Assembly: GCA_910578405.1 (NCBI GenBank) | Contig: CAJTQO010000023.1 | Span: 1-51,724 of the forward strand | Source: an uncultured Lachnospiraceae bacterium | Lineage (GTDB): Bacteria; Bacillota; Clostridia; Lachnospirales; Lachnospiraceae | DNA: 51,724 nucleotides | Direction of reading: 5' to 3' | Shown here: piece by piece, positions 1-7,314 of the stretch | How positions within the stretch are numbered: position 1 is the first letter of the stretch | How the letters are laid out: each line of letters opens with the position of its first letter | The notes under the pieces: model-generated | Seen by the model: only the letters and a program-made list of their open reading frames with translations | Told to the model about the DNA's origin: nothing | Databases searched by the model: none | Program-made: the position numbers and the translations under genes

Positions 1-1
1 C

Positions 2-178
2 GACGCAATGGTGCGAAACAGGCGGTTCACGATTCTAATTTCTGACCGGATGAAACACTAATTCTTTGATACTTTTGATTATGCTATTAATAACAATCCA
101 GATGTCATCCATTATTTTTATATCATAGCGACAAAGAAATTTCCGTATAAAAACCAAATTTTCCACATACTAAACTAA
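2..178 (+). pseudogene. Possible degraded gene fragment at the left edge
   Basis: One frame reads from the window edge through codon after codon to a stop at 176-178, interrupted by a single in-frame TAA at 59-61. The part after that stop is rich in aromatic residues and looks protein-like (contains HYFYIIATKKFPYK). It would be the end of a gene starting left of the window and broken by one nonsense codon. I do not recognise a family. It ends exactly where the tandem repeat begins. Chance openness in AT-rich DNA is a real alternative. Confidence 0.25.
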
Positions 179-505
179 CCTTCCGACATTCAAATCTAAC
201 CTTACACATATAAAACTAACCTTTCATATACAAACCTAACCTTCTACATACTAAACGAACTTTCCAACATTCAAAACGAACCTTTTACATACAAAACTAA
301 CCTTCCAACATATAAAACTAACCTTCCACATACTAAACTAACCTTCCGACATTCAAACCTAACCTTCCTCATACTAAACGAACCCTCCGACATGCAAACC
401 TAACCTTCTACATACAAACCTAACCTTCTACATACAAACCTAACCTTCTACATACAAACCTAAACCTTCTACATACAAACCTAACCTTCCACAACAAAAA
501 TAACC
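161..505. repeat. Degenerate tandem repeat, about 17 units of 20-21 bp
   Basis: The stretch is a head-to-tail array of units close to TTCYACATACAAACCTAACC, some with one extra base (TTCCGACATTCAAACCTAACC). The four units at 406-486 are almost identical, while those at 161-400 have diverged, so one end looks recently expanded. A two-unit block at 161-201 recurs at 324-364, showing higher-order duplication. Stops occur in all frames, so it is not coding. There are no spacers, so it is not CRISPR. The strand is strongly biased, with almost no G on the plus strand. Confidence 0.93.
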
Positions 506-578
506 TGGAAGCGGCAGGTATGGCTCACAGAGTATATCCAGAAATGCAAGATGTATTGACAGTGGCCTAAAGAATTAG

Positions 579-797
579 GATTCTGAAAAATCGAAAAGAA
601 AAGATTATTATGACAAAAGATTTATAAACCGCACATCCCGTACAATATCTGTAAACATAATTGAAAGTTGTATCGAGTATTGCAATAAAAAACAATTGCA
701 AAAACATCCCGGCGTTTTAACTCTGATAGAAAAAGCAAACAGTTATATGTCGGCGTACATAAAACTGCCACCAGCCTTTGACTGGTGGCAGAAATAA
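579..797 (+). pseudogene. Open frame without start, possible gene remnant
   Basis: A frame of 72 codons follows a TAG at 576-578 and ends with TAA at 795-797. It has no ATG near its 5' end; the only Met is late (NSYMSAY). The sequence has normal amino-acid variety and ends in KLPPAFDWWQK, with a terminator-like hairpin formed by its last codons. Just upstream, 504-569 is another short open stretch (LEAAGMAHRVYPEMQDVLTVA, then stop), also without a start. Together these look like tails of genes whose 5' parts were lost next to the repeat array. No family is recognised. Confidence 0.3.
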
Positions 798-810
798 ATT
801 TTTATTTTTT
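765..810 (+). terminator. Rho-independent terminator
   Basis: A perfect 10-bp stem (CTGCCACCAG / CTGGTGGCAG) with a 7-base loop is followed by a T-rich tail. It lies at the end of the start-less frame 579-797, which supports a once-transcribed gene there. Confidence 0.7.
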
Positions 811-1135
811 AACTGACTTCTTAACGGAAAGCAGTCCAAATTCAAAGTTCTGGATATAACATTTTCAGCAAATATCTACCTTGCCTATAATCCATACTTT
901 ATTTTCTTTACTACGACAACTCTACTAAATTCTGTATGAAAAGCTCTCCTATAATAAAACTTCTTCTCACTCTCCCTCTTATTATTGCAATAAAATCTTA
1001 TAAGGATAATTAGTTTCAAACATATCCAATTTAAACTAATTTATTTGAAATATAAATAGCACATTAGTCATAAATGCAGCTATATCGCTTGACTATAAAA
1101 ACCAATAGCGTAACAAGGCGACCCGTAACAAAGCG

Positions 1136-1780
1136 CTAAAACAACTTAATCAAATTATTTCTTATTGCAAATACTGCCGCTTGCGTCCGGTCATTTACTT
1201 CTATCTTTTTAAATATATTAGAAATATGATTTTTTACCGTCCGTTCACTTATATTCAAATTAAGTGCAATTTCCTTATTAAACATACCATTTGCTACATT
1301 AACCAATACCTGCATCTCTCTCTTTGTCAAAGAATCAATTTTCACCTTATCCCTGTTTCTATTAATCAGTCTGCTATTTAAAGCCGGAACTAGACTTGGC
1401 TGAATGTAATTTTCTCCATTTACAATACAATTAATGGCCTTCTTTAATTCAGCCGATTCAGATTCTTTCAATATGTATCCTTCTACGCCTATATCAACCG
1501 CTTTTAATAAATATTCTACCTCATTATGAACAGTAAGAATTAAAACTTTGACATCCATATTTTTCTTTCGAATTTCTTCTAATACTTCAATCCCATTTTT
1601 CTTAGGCATATTGATATCTAAAAGTAGAACATCTGGTTTTACAGTTTGTATTTTTTCCAAACATTCATATCCGTCTGCAGCCTCTTCAATGACTTCAATA
1701 CTCCCATCAAATTCAAGAAGCTGACGTATGCCTTCACGCATTAAAACATGGTCATCTGATATCATTACTTTGATAATCAT
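1136..1780 (-). CDS. NarL/LuxR-type response regulator
   Basis: This 214-residue protein is a full-length two-domain regulator. The receiver (about 1-120) has the acidic pair D9/D10, phospho-acceptor D55 (in LLLDINMP), T83 and K105. The LuxR-type helix-turn-helix (about 148-210) carries the family signature LTKREMQVLVNVANG and NKEIALNLNISERTVKNHI. It should bind DNA as a dimer when phosphorylated by the kinase just upstream, from which it is separated by 12 bases. The ribosome site AGGGAGAGG precedes the ATG at 1780. Codon use is AT-rich compared with the housekeeping genes to the right, suggesting acquisition. Its targets are unknown. The hydrolase gene at 3208, transcribed away from it, is one candidate by position only. 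Confidence 0.93.
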   Translation of the reverse strand: MIIKVMISDDHVLMREGIRQLLEFDGSIEVIEEAADGYECLEKIQTVKPDVLLLDINMPKKNGIEVLEEIRKKNMDVKVLILTVHNEVEYLLKAVDIGVEGYILKESESAELKKAINCIVNGENYIQPSLVPALNSRLINRNRDKVKIDSLTKREMQVLVNVANGMFNKEIALNLNISERTVKNHISNIFKKIEVNDRTQAAVFAIRNNLIKLF

Positions 1781-1792
1781 ATTTCCTCTCCC

Positions 1793-2689
1793 TTACTTCT
1801 CTAATAAAGGAATAATTATTTTAATAACCGTTCCTTTATCAGGTTTAGAGTCAATTTCCATGGTTCCACATAAAAGTTCTACCCTTTCCTTCAAAATATT
1901 TAAGCCAAAATGTCTTTGCTTTTCGGATAAAACCTTTTCTGCATCAAAACTTTTTCCATTGTCAGCCACTATTATTATGCAAGTATTTTCAGCTATTTTT
2001 TTCAATTCGAAAAAAACTACAGAACCACTTGAATGTTTAATTGCATTATTGGTACATTCTTCAATAATCCTAAATATGGTCATCAACACCAATGAATTAT
2101 TACAATTTATTTCCTCAATATTATAGAAGACTTCAAAATTAGAAGATTCTTTCAAATGGTCTGCTAACCTATCAAATGATTCCTTTAATCCTAAATCATC
2201 GAAGGTCATAGGACGTAAGTCAAATATCGTATTACGGATTTCTTTGATTACCGATCTTAAATTCTTATTTACGGAAATGAGTTCTTGTTTTGCTTTTCTC
2301 TTATCTTCATCTATAAACATAGAACTCAATTCTATTTTATGGATAATATGCGTCAGATTTTGTAAAGAAGTATCATGTAAATCCCGTGCAATACGCTGTC
2401 TCTCTCTCTCTTGAATATCCAGAATTTGCAGACCTCTGTTAATATTTACATTACTAACAAAAACTAAATCATTCTTCTTCCCATACTTTTGTGTGAAATA
2501 CTGCCGTTCAAATACATTTAATAAAGAACTTACTGTCTTTATTTTGCTGTCTAACTCATTCATTTTTTCTACATAATTTTGATATTCATTATCATTTGTA
2601 TAATAATCTTTCTTTTCATCCAACATGTTTTTTTGCGAAAAGAAATCTTCATAAATTTTCTTTAGACCCTCATATAGTTCATCCGTCAT
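1793..2689 (-). CDS. DegS/NarX-type sensor histidine kinase (HisKA_3), cytoplasmic
   Basis: The 298-residue protein has no hydrophobic segment or signal peptide, so it senses in the cytoplasm or through a partner. An N-terminal helical region (about 1-90) is followed by the HisKA_3 dimerisation domain with phospho-histidine H105 in RIARDLHDTSLQNL. The HATPase domain shows the N-box (EECTNNAIKHSS, about 210-221), the G1 box (VADNGKSFD) and the G2 region (FGLNILKERVELL). This resembles soluble DegS-like kinases. It is transcribed first, with the response regulator directly after it. The start has AAGGGG eight bases upstream of the ATG. The signal is unknown. Confidence 0.92.
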   Translation of the reverse strand: MTDELYEGLKKIYEDFFSQKNMLDEKKDYYTNDNEYQNYVEKMNELDSKIKTVSSLLNVFERQYFTQKYGKKNDLVFVSNVNINRGLQILDIQERERQRIARDLHDTSLQNLTHIIHKIELSSMFIDEDKRKAKQELISVNKNLRSVIKEIRNTIFDLRPMTFDDLGLKESFDRLADHLKESSNFEVFYNIEEINCNNSLVLMTIFRIIEECTNNAIKHSSGSVVFFELKKIAENTCIIIVADNGKSFDAEKVLSEKQRHFGLNILKERVELLCGTMEIDSKPDKGTVIKIIIPLLEK

Positions 2690-2849
2690 TCCATTACCCC
2701 TTCAGTCTACGGCATAAACAAAATTTCTCCGTTATCTTTTCTATATTCACTTGTTTCTATTTATACTCCCTTTATACTTTACGCCCCTACTCTTTTCCCT
2801 AATTAACTTTTGTATAACGTTCTTCCTTTATCAAACCTCCTTCTTTCTT

Positions 2850-3068
2850 AAAATCACTTACTTAAACTTTTCGGGGCGGAACAAACCATAGATTCCAGTC
2901 CAAACCATTGAAAAGCGCTGACGCTTAAGACAATATGACTGCACGATATTATCTGGCATGTAATATCCGCGCACTGCGTCTGCCATAATCAATTGTTACA
3001 ACAATTAAGTGTATCTGGATGAAGTCTATGGTTTGTGCCACCCTGGAAAACTTAAGCAAATGACATTG
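2850..3068. mobile_element. MITE-like palindromic element with about 52-bp imperfect terminal inverted repeats
   Basis: The left end (2850-2902) and the reverse complement of the right end (3017-3068) match at roughly three quarters of positions, including a perfect 12-bp core ACAAACCATAGA (2881-2892 and 3025-3036). The inside holds two smaller hairpins: AAGCG-CTGA-CGCTT near 2914 and AATTGTT-AC-AACAATT near 2992. No open frame of note is present. The right tip (ATGGTTTG..., GGAAAACTTAAG, AATGACAT) resembles sequence at 27027-27068, so it appears to belong to a repeated family. It separates the two-component system from the hydrolase gene. Confidence 0.6.
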
Positions 3069-3139
3069 CCCTTCTTCTTCGTTTTATATAATAATACTCT
3101 AAAAGTTCAAATATGAAAAGATATTTTTCCTTTTTTTAT

Positions 3140-3168
3140 TTGTATGTTTATCTATTATCCCTTATAAT
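3140..3168 (+). promoter_or_regulatory. Sigma-A-type promoter for the hydrolase gene
   Basis: TTGTAT (3140-3145), a 17-base spacer and a perfect TATAAT (3163-3168) lie about 40 bases before the hydrolase start in a very AT-rich region. The -35 departs from TTGACA at two positions. Confidence 0.65.
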
Positions 3169-3207
3169 AGTAACATATAAATTATAAAAAAGGAAATGTG
3201 CAAAAAA

Positions 3208-4155
3208 ATGAAAAATAAAGTGAAATCTTTGATAATTTTATCAGGTCTTACTACAACTGTTATACATATTCTTAATAAGATAAATGATTCAATATATACC
3301 ATTCAGAATACACTTGAATGTTCTGAATATAATTACTACGAATGGCGTTTTGGGAAAATCCGGTATATAACTAAAGGGGAAGGTTCACCATTATTATTAA
3401 TCCATGATTTAACGATTGGCAGTTCCCTCTATGAATATCACTCTATCATAGACGCGTTATCCGCTAAGCATAAAGTATATGCCATTGACTTGTTAGGATA
3501 TGGCATGTCAGACAAACCATATATTACCTACACAAACTTTCTCTATGTGCAACTGGTTATCGACTTTATTAAACATATCATTGGAAAAAAGACTGACCTT
3601 ATAGCTACAGGTGATTCAGCCCAAATCGCTGTTATGACATGCCACAACGACCCGGAAGCAATCAATAAATTAATCTTTATTAACCCACAAAGCCTATATG
3701 AGTCTAATCTGATTCCTTCCAAACAAACAAAACTTTTTAAGCTGATGATTGAAACTCCCATCATAGGCACCTTTTTGTATAACCTGCTTATATCAAAAAC
3801 TTCTATGACAAATATTTTCCGGCAGGAATACTTCTACAATCTAAGCAATATAAAAGAACAGGATATTTTATCCTATTTAGAAGCCGCTCATTATCCTGAT
3901 TATAGCTCCAAACATATATTTGCAAGTTATATATCAAAATACACAAACACAAATATCATACATGCACTCAAAGAAATTAATCATAGCATGTATATTATCG
4001 GCGGACAGGAAGAGCCGGATATTGATACGACAATTGAAAATTATACTTATTATAATACATCCATAGAATCTGTTTTAATTCCATATACCAAGCATCTCCC
4101 CCATATGGAAGAACCGAAAGAAACCGTTTTGCATATGAATATTTTTCTTGAATAG
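3208..4155 (+). CDS. Membrane-anchored alpha/beta hydrolase
   Basis: The protein (315 residues from the ATG at 3208; an ATG at 3196 sits too close to AAGGA) begins with a basic stretch and one hydrophobic segment (about residues 8-25), probably an anchor. The alpha/beta-hydrolase core follows: the oxyanion-region LLLIHDL, IDLLGYGMSDKP, a nucleophile elbow around S137 and histidines near 296 and 299 (TKHLPHMEEP). The elbow reads GDSAQ instead of GxSxG, losing the last glycine. The Asp of the triad cannot be placed with certainty. The end (VLHMNIFLE) looks like a natural C terminus, yet the stop codon abuts a transposase remnant. AT-rich codon use suggests transfer. The substrate is unknown; esterase, lipase and dehalogenase relatives are all possible. 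Confidence 0.8.
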   Translation: MKNKVKSLIILSGLTTTVIHILNKINDSIYTIQNTLECSEYNYYEWRFGKIRYITKGEGSPLLLIHDLTIGSSLYEYHSIIDALSAKHKVYAIDLLGYGMSDKPYITYTNFLYVQLVIDFIKHIIGKKTDLIATGDSAQIAVMTCHNDPEAINKLIFINPQSLYESNLIPSKQTKLFKLMIETPIIGTFLYNLLISKTSMTNIFRQEYFYNLSNIKEQDILSYLEAAHYPDYSSKHIFASYISKYTNTNIIHALKEINHSMYIIGGQEEPDIDTTIENYTYYNTSIESVLIPYTKHLPHMEEPKETVLHMNIFLE

Positions 4156-4358
4156 ATGCGACTATATACAGAATTCCAGACCCCATAGCGTTCCGGCAGG
4201 TCACGCCAGGGAGTGCCTCTGCGTGCCAATCCAAACCATCCCGTTAAGCATGGTACGGTTATCTTTTGAGGAACGACCAGGTTTTCCTGTTTTTCCGGGG
4301 GAAGTAAAGAGGCAATCTGTTCCCATTCCTGGTCTGTCCGTTCGTATCGTCTTAACAT
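4156..4358 (-). pseudogene. IS5-family transposase, N-terminal remnant with two frameshifts
   Basis: Read on the minus strand from the ATG at 4358, the translation starts LRRYERTDQEWEQIASLLPP, the typical N terminus of IS5-group transposases. The conserved part KTGKPGRSSKDNRTMLNGMVWI then appears in another frame, and the first frame resumes with ARRGTPWRDLPERYGVWNSVYSR. This fits loss of one A in an A-run followed by gain of one G. The alignment stops at the junction with the hydrolase stop codon, so the catalytic DDE region is gone. It cannot be active. Confidence 0.85.
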
Positions 4359-4491
4359 AATATCAGCCCCTTCTTCTTTATTTTATTATGGATTATGGGG
4401 TAGAACAAACGTTTTGTACAATTTTTAATTTTCAAACACTCTCTAAGACATATTTTAAACATATCCTGAAGTTCATTTCCAAATCTTGCAA

Positions 4492-4535
4492 CATTATGGG
4501 GGACTAAGGCCAAATAGCCTTAGTCCCCCATAATG
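4492..4535. repeat. Perfect 19-bp palindrome overlapping the end of rsmG
   Basis: CATTATGGGGGACTAAGGC (4492-4510), the loop CAAATA and its exact reverse complement (4517-4535) form a 19-bp stem. The right arm contains the last codons and stop of rsmG. No T-run follows on either strand, so it is not a textbook terminator. It could still act as a 3' end or RNA-stability hairpin for the rsmG transcript, or be a trace of a mobile element. Confidence 0.85.
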
Positions 4536-5311
4536 CGTGACGCACATTGAATCGGTTCTTTTGCAGGAATCCCTGCTTTGCGCGGATATTTTTTCGGCGT
4601 TGGCTTTGTCTTTTCTATTACGAGTAAGTTTCTGTATATGTCCGAAGCAGGTAGTGTAAATTCCTCCTGCCCGGTTATTTTCCCTCCTAAAACAGCAATT
4701 GCTTTCCCTGATTCAGACTGTTCAACCGCCAATTTCTCCGATTTATACGAAATAAATTTTCCTCCAACTTTAACAAAAGGAATACAATATTCTGAAAGGG
4801 TAGATAAATGCGCCACTGCCCTGGAAACGCATAAATCATATTTCTCACGATGCCTGTCTGTCCTTGCATAATCTTCTGCCCGGCCATGAATGGCATCCAT
4901 TCCTTCCAAACCTAACCGGTTAATCACTTCATCCAGAAAATGAACCCTTTTTTTCAGGGAATCCAATAAAGTAACCTTCACATACGGAAAGACAATTTTA
5001 ATGGGAATGCCTGGAAACCCTGCTCCTGTTCCAACATCCATCATCCGGCATCCATCCTCATTGATGGATTTCATAAAATCATAAATCTTTACGATTGACA
5101 GACTATCTACAAAATGTTTTTTGCAAACTTCCTGAAACTCGGTAATTGCTGTAAGATTCATAAAAGAATTCCACTCTTTCAATATCCTGTAATATGCAAT
5201 GAACTGTCTCATCTGCGTTTCTTCCAGCAAAATACCCAATTCCTTTAAATCTTCCTGAAATTGGTTCATATCCAAAGTTACTGTATCCTCTAATGTCACT
5301 GGCGCATCCAT
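4520..5311 (-). CDS. rsmG: 16S rRNA (guanine(527)-N(7))-methyltransferase RsmG (GidB)
   Basis: RsmG uses S-adenosylmethionine to methylate N7 of G527 in 16S rRNA. The translation shows the family start region (YYRILKEWNSFMNLTAITE), the SAM-binding loop MMDVGTGAGFPGIPIKI, the following acidic strand (VTLLDSLKKRVHFL) and the conserved DLCVSRAVAHL. The ATG at 5311 is chosen because GGTGG sits five bases upstream; this gives 263 residues. TTG/GTG starts up to 5323 are possible. It follows mnmG closely, the usual Firmicutes order, and is the last gene of the minus-strand housekeeping block. The C-terminal tail is slightly longer than usual and its stop lies inside a palindrome. Confidence 0.95.
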   Translation of the reverse strand: MDAPVTLEDTVTLDMNQFQEDLKELGILLEETQMRQFIAYYRILKEWNSFMNLTAITEFQEVCKKHFVDSLSIVKIYDFMKSINEDGCRMMDVGTGAGFPGIPIKIVFPYVKVTLLDSLKKRVHFLDEVINRLGLEGMDAIHGRAEDYARTDRHREKYDLCVSRAVAHLSTLSEYCIPFVKVGGKFISYKSEKLAVEQSESGKAIAVLGGKITGQEEFTLPASDIYRNLLVIEKTKPTPKKYPRKAGIPAKEPIQCASRIMGD

Positions 5312-5343
5312 CTTATCCACCAATCCTTTCCTCTGCCTTTCTT

Positions 5344-7296
5344 CTACAAAACTTTCTTGTTATACTGTTCCAAGTACACAAGCAAAACAGAAATATCCGC
5401 AGGAGATACGCCAGAAATCCTGGATGCCTGTCCAACCGATACCGGACGATAATGCATTAATTTCTGCCTTGCCTCAAGACGCAAACTTTTTACCTCCCTA
5501 TAATCCAGGTCTTCCGGTATCTTTTTCTCTTCCATTTTCTTAAACTGCTGTACTTGGCAAAACTGCCTTGTAATATATCCCTCATATTTAATTTCTATTT
5601 CCACCTGCTCTGTCACATCGGCAGGCAATGGCTCTCTTCCTGTGTCCAACTCCGCTAACATATCATAAGATAATTCCGGCCTGCACATCAGTTCTGCCAT
5701 ACTTGTCCCTGTTTTCAGCAATGAACTTCCCTGTGCCTGCAAAAACTCCTGCACCTCTTTTGACGCTCCTACGGATAACCCTTTCAAACGTTTTATTTCT
5801 TTTTCTATTCTTTCCTTTTTTCTGCAAGTCTTCTCATATGTCTCTTCCGAAACCAGTCCGGCTAAGTACCCTTTTTCCCTTAATCTTAAATCTGCGTTAT
5901 CCTGGCGCAACAAAAGACGGTACTCAGCCCTGGAAGTCATCATACGGTAAGGTTCAAAATTATCCTTTGTCACCAAGTCGTCAACCAACACTCCAAGATA
6001 TCCTTCCGAACGGTCAATAGTGAGCTGCTCTTTCCCAAGAATGGAAAGCGCGGCATTGATTCCTGCCAACAATCCCTGCGCCGCCGCCTCCTCATATCCA
6101 CTGCTTCCATTTAACTGGCCGCCACTGAACAATCCTTTGATATCTTTAAACTCCAACGTAGGATGCAATTGTCTTGGATTGATGCAATCGTATTCAATGG
6201 CATATGCATTTCGGACAATTTTACAATTCTCCAAGCCAGGGACAGTCCGGTACATAGCATACTGCACATCCTCCGGCAAAGAAGAAGACATTCCTCCTAC
6301 ATACATTTCATTTGTGTGCAATCCTTCCGGCTCTATAAATACCTGGTGTCTTTCCTTATCTGCAAATTTTACGACTTTATCTTCAATGGATGGACAATAT
6401 CTTGGCCCGGTTCCTTCTATCACGCCTGCATATATCGGAGAACGGTCTAAATTTTCCCGAATCACTTCATGTGTTTTCTCATTGGTATAAGTCAGCCAAC
6501 AAGACGCCTGGTCAATCTGCACATCTTCCGGATTTGTGGAAAAGGAAAAAGGAACTACCCTCTCGTCCCCAAACTGTTCCTGCATTTTTGAAAAATCCAA
6601 ACTCCTCTTATCCATACGGGCAGGTGTGCCGGTTTTAAACCGCCTCATTTCTATCCCCAGCTTTTTCAAAGAATCTGTCAAATGATTTGCTGCCTGCAAT
6701 CCATTGGGGCCGGTATAACTAATCGCCTCCCCGCACAAACACCTGGCCCTTAAATAGGTTCCGGTGCAAAGGATTACCGCTTTACACTCGTAAACCGCGC
6801 CAGTAAATGTCTTTACACCTGTTATCCTTTTCTTTCCACTGCCTTTTTCCACCGCTTCGCCCAAACTGGAATCCTTACTGCATCCATCCGCCCAATCCGT
6901 TAACAATTCACATACCTCTGCCTGCTTTACCGTCAGACGTTCCTGATTCTCCAGAGTTTTCCTCATAGCCCTGGAATATTCCGCTTTATCTGCCTGCGCC
7001 CTAAGGGAATGCACGGCTGGCCCTTTGGAAATATTCAACATTTTAGACTGGATAAAAGTCCGGTCAATGATTTTCCCCATTTCCCCGCCAAGAGCATCTA
7101 CTTCCCTGACCAGATGTCCTTTCGAAGAACCTCCAATATTGGGATTGCATGGCATTAATGCAATGCTGTCTATACTCACTGTAAAAATTACAGTTTCCAA
7201 ACCCATCCTGGCACAGGCAAGGGCCGCTTCACAGCCGGCATGTCCTGCACCTACCACACATACGTCCACTTTCTCCCTAATCTGCATTGTTCCCAT
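5344..7296 (-). CDS. mnmG: tRNA uridine-5-carboxymethylaminomethyl modification enzyme MnmG (GidA)
   Basis: MnmG is the FAD-dependent partner of MnmE that forms the (carboxymethyl)aminomethyl group at the wobble uridine of certain tRNAs. The N terminus has the Rossmann FAD motif VVGAGHAGCEAALACARMG. Further family blocks are CNPNIGGSSKGHLVREVDALGGEMG, FKTGTPARMDKRSLDFS and the C-terminal ISGVSPADISVLLVYLE. At 650 residues it is slightly longer than many homologues (about 620-630). The extra residues are mainly in a hydrophilic insert near residues 108-130 (TDWADGCSKDSSLGEAVEKG). GGAGGA lies upstream of the ATG at 7296. It lies 18 bases after mnmE and is probably co-transcribed with it. Confidence 0.96.
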   Translation of the reverse strand: MGTMQIREKVDVCVVGAGHAGCEAALACARMGLETVIFTVSIDSIALMPCNPNIGGSSKGHLVREVDALGGEMGKIIDRTFIQSKMLNISKGPAVHSLRAQADKAEYSRAMRKTLENQERLTVKQAEVCELLTDWADGCSKDSSLGEAVEKGSGKKRITGVKTFTGAVYECKAVILCTGTYLRARCLCGEAISYTGPNGLQAANHLTDSLKKLGIEMRRFKTGTPARMDKRSLDFSKMQEQFGDERVVPFSFSTNPEDVQIDQASCWLTYTNEKTHEVIRENLDRSPIYAGVIEGTGPRYCPSIEDKVVKFADKERHQVFIEPEGLHTNEMYVGGMSSSLPEDVQYAMYRTVPGLENCKIVRNAYAIEYDCINPRQLHPTLEFKDIKGLFSGGQLNGSSGYEEAAAQGLLAGINAALSILGKEQLTIDRSEGYLGVLVDDLVTKDNFEPYRMMTSRAEYRLLLRQDNADLRLREKGYLAGLVSEETYEKTCRKKERIEKEIKRLKGLSVGASKEVQEFLQAQGSSLLKTGTSMAELMCRPELSYDMLAELDTGREPLPADVTEQVEIEIKYEGYITRQFCQVQQFKKMEEKKIPEDLDYREVKSLRLEARQKLMHYRPVSVGQASRISGVSPADISVLLVYLEQYNKKVL

Positions 7297-7314
7297 TGCT
7301 CACTCTTCCTCCGC

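Noticed and set aside
161..505. CRISPR-like array
   Set aside because: Repeats are 20-21 bp head to tail with no unique spacers, and no cas genes are nearby.
800..1135. Possible gene in the gap between the terminator and the LuxR-type regulator
   Set aside because: The 336 bases are AT-rich with stops in all frames; only short direct repeats (TTGTTAC) near 1115-1130 were seen.
3196..3207. Upstream ATG of the hydrolase at 3196
   Set aside because: It is only one base from AAGGA, too close for initiation; the ATG at 3208 is better spaced.
6020..6490. Long open frame on the plus strand inside mnmG
   Set aside because: It is antisense to a clearly coding, conserved gene and has no family features.
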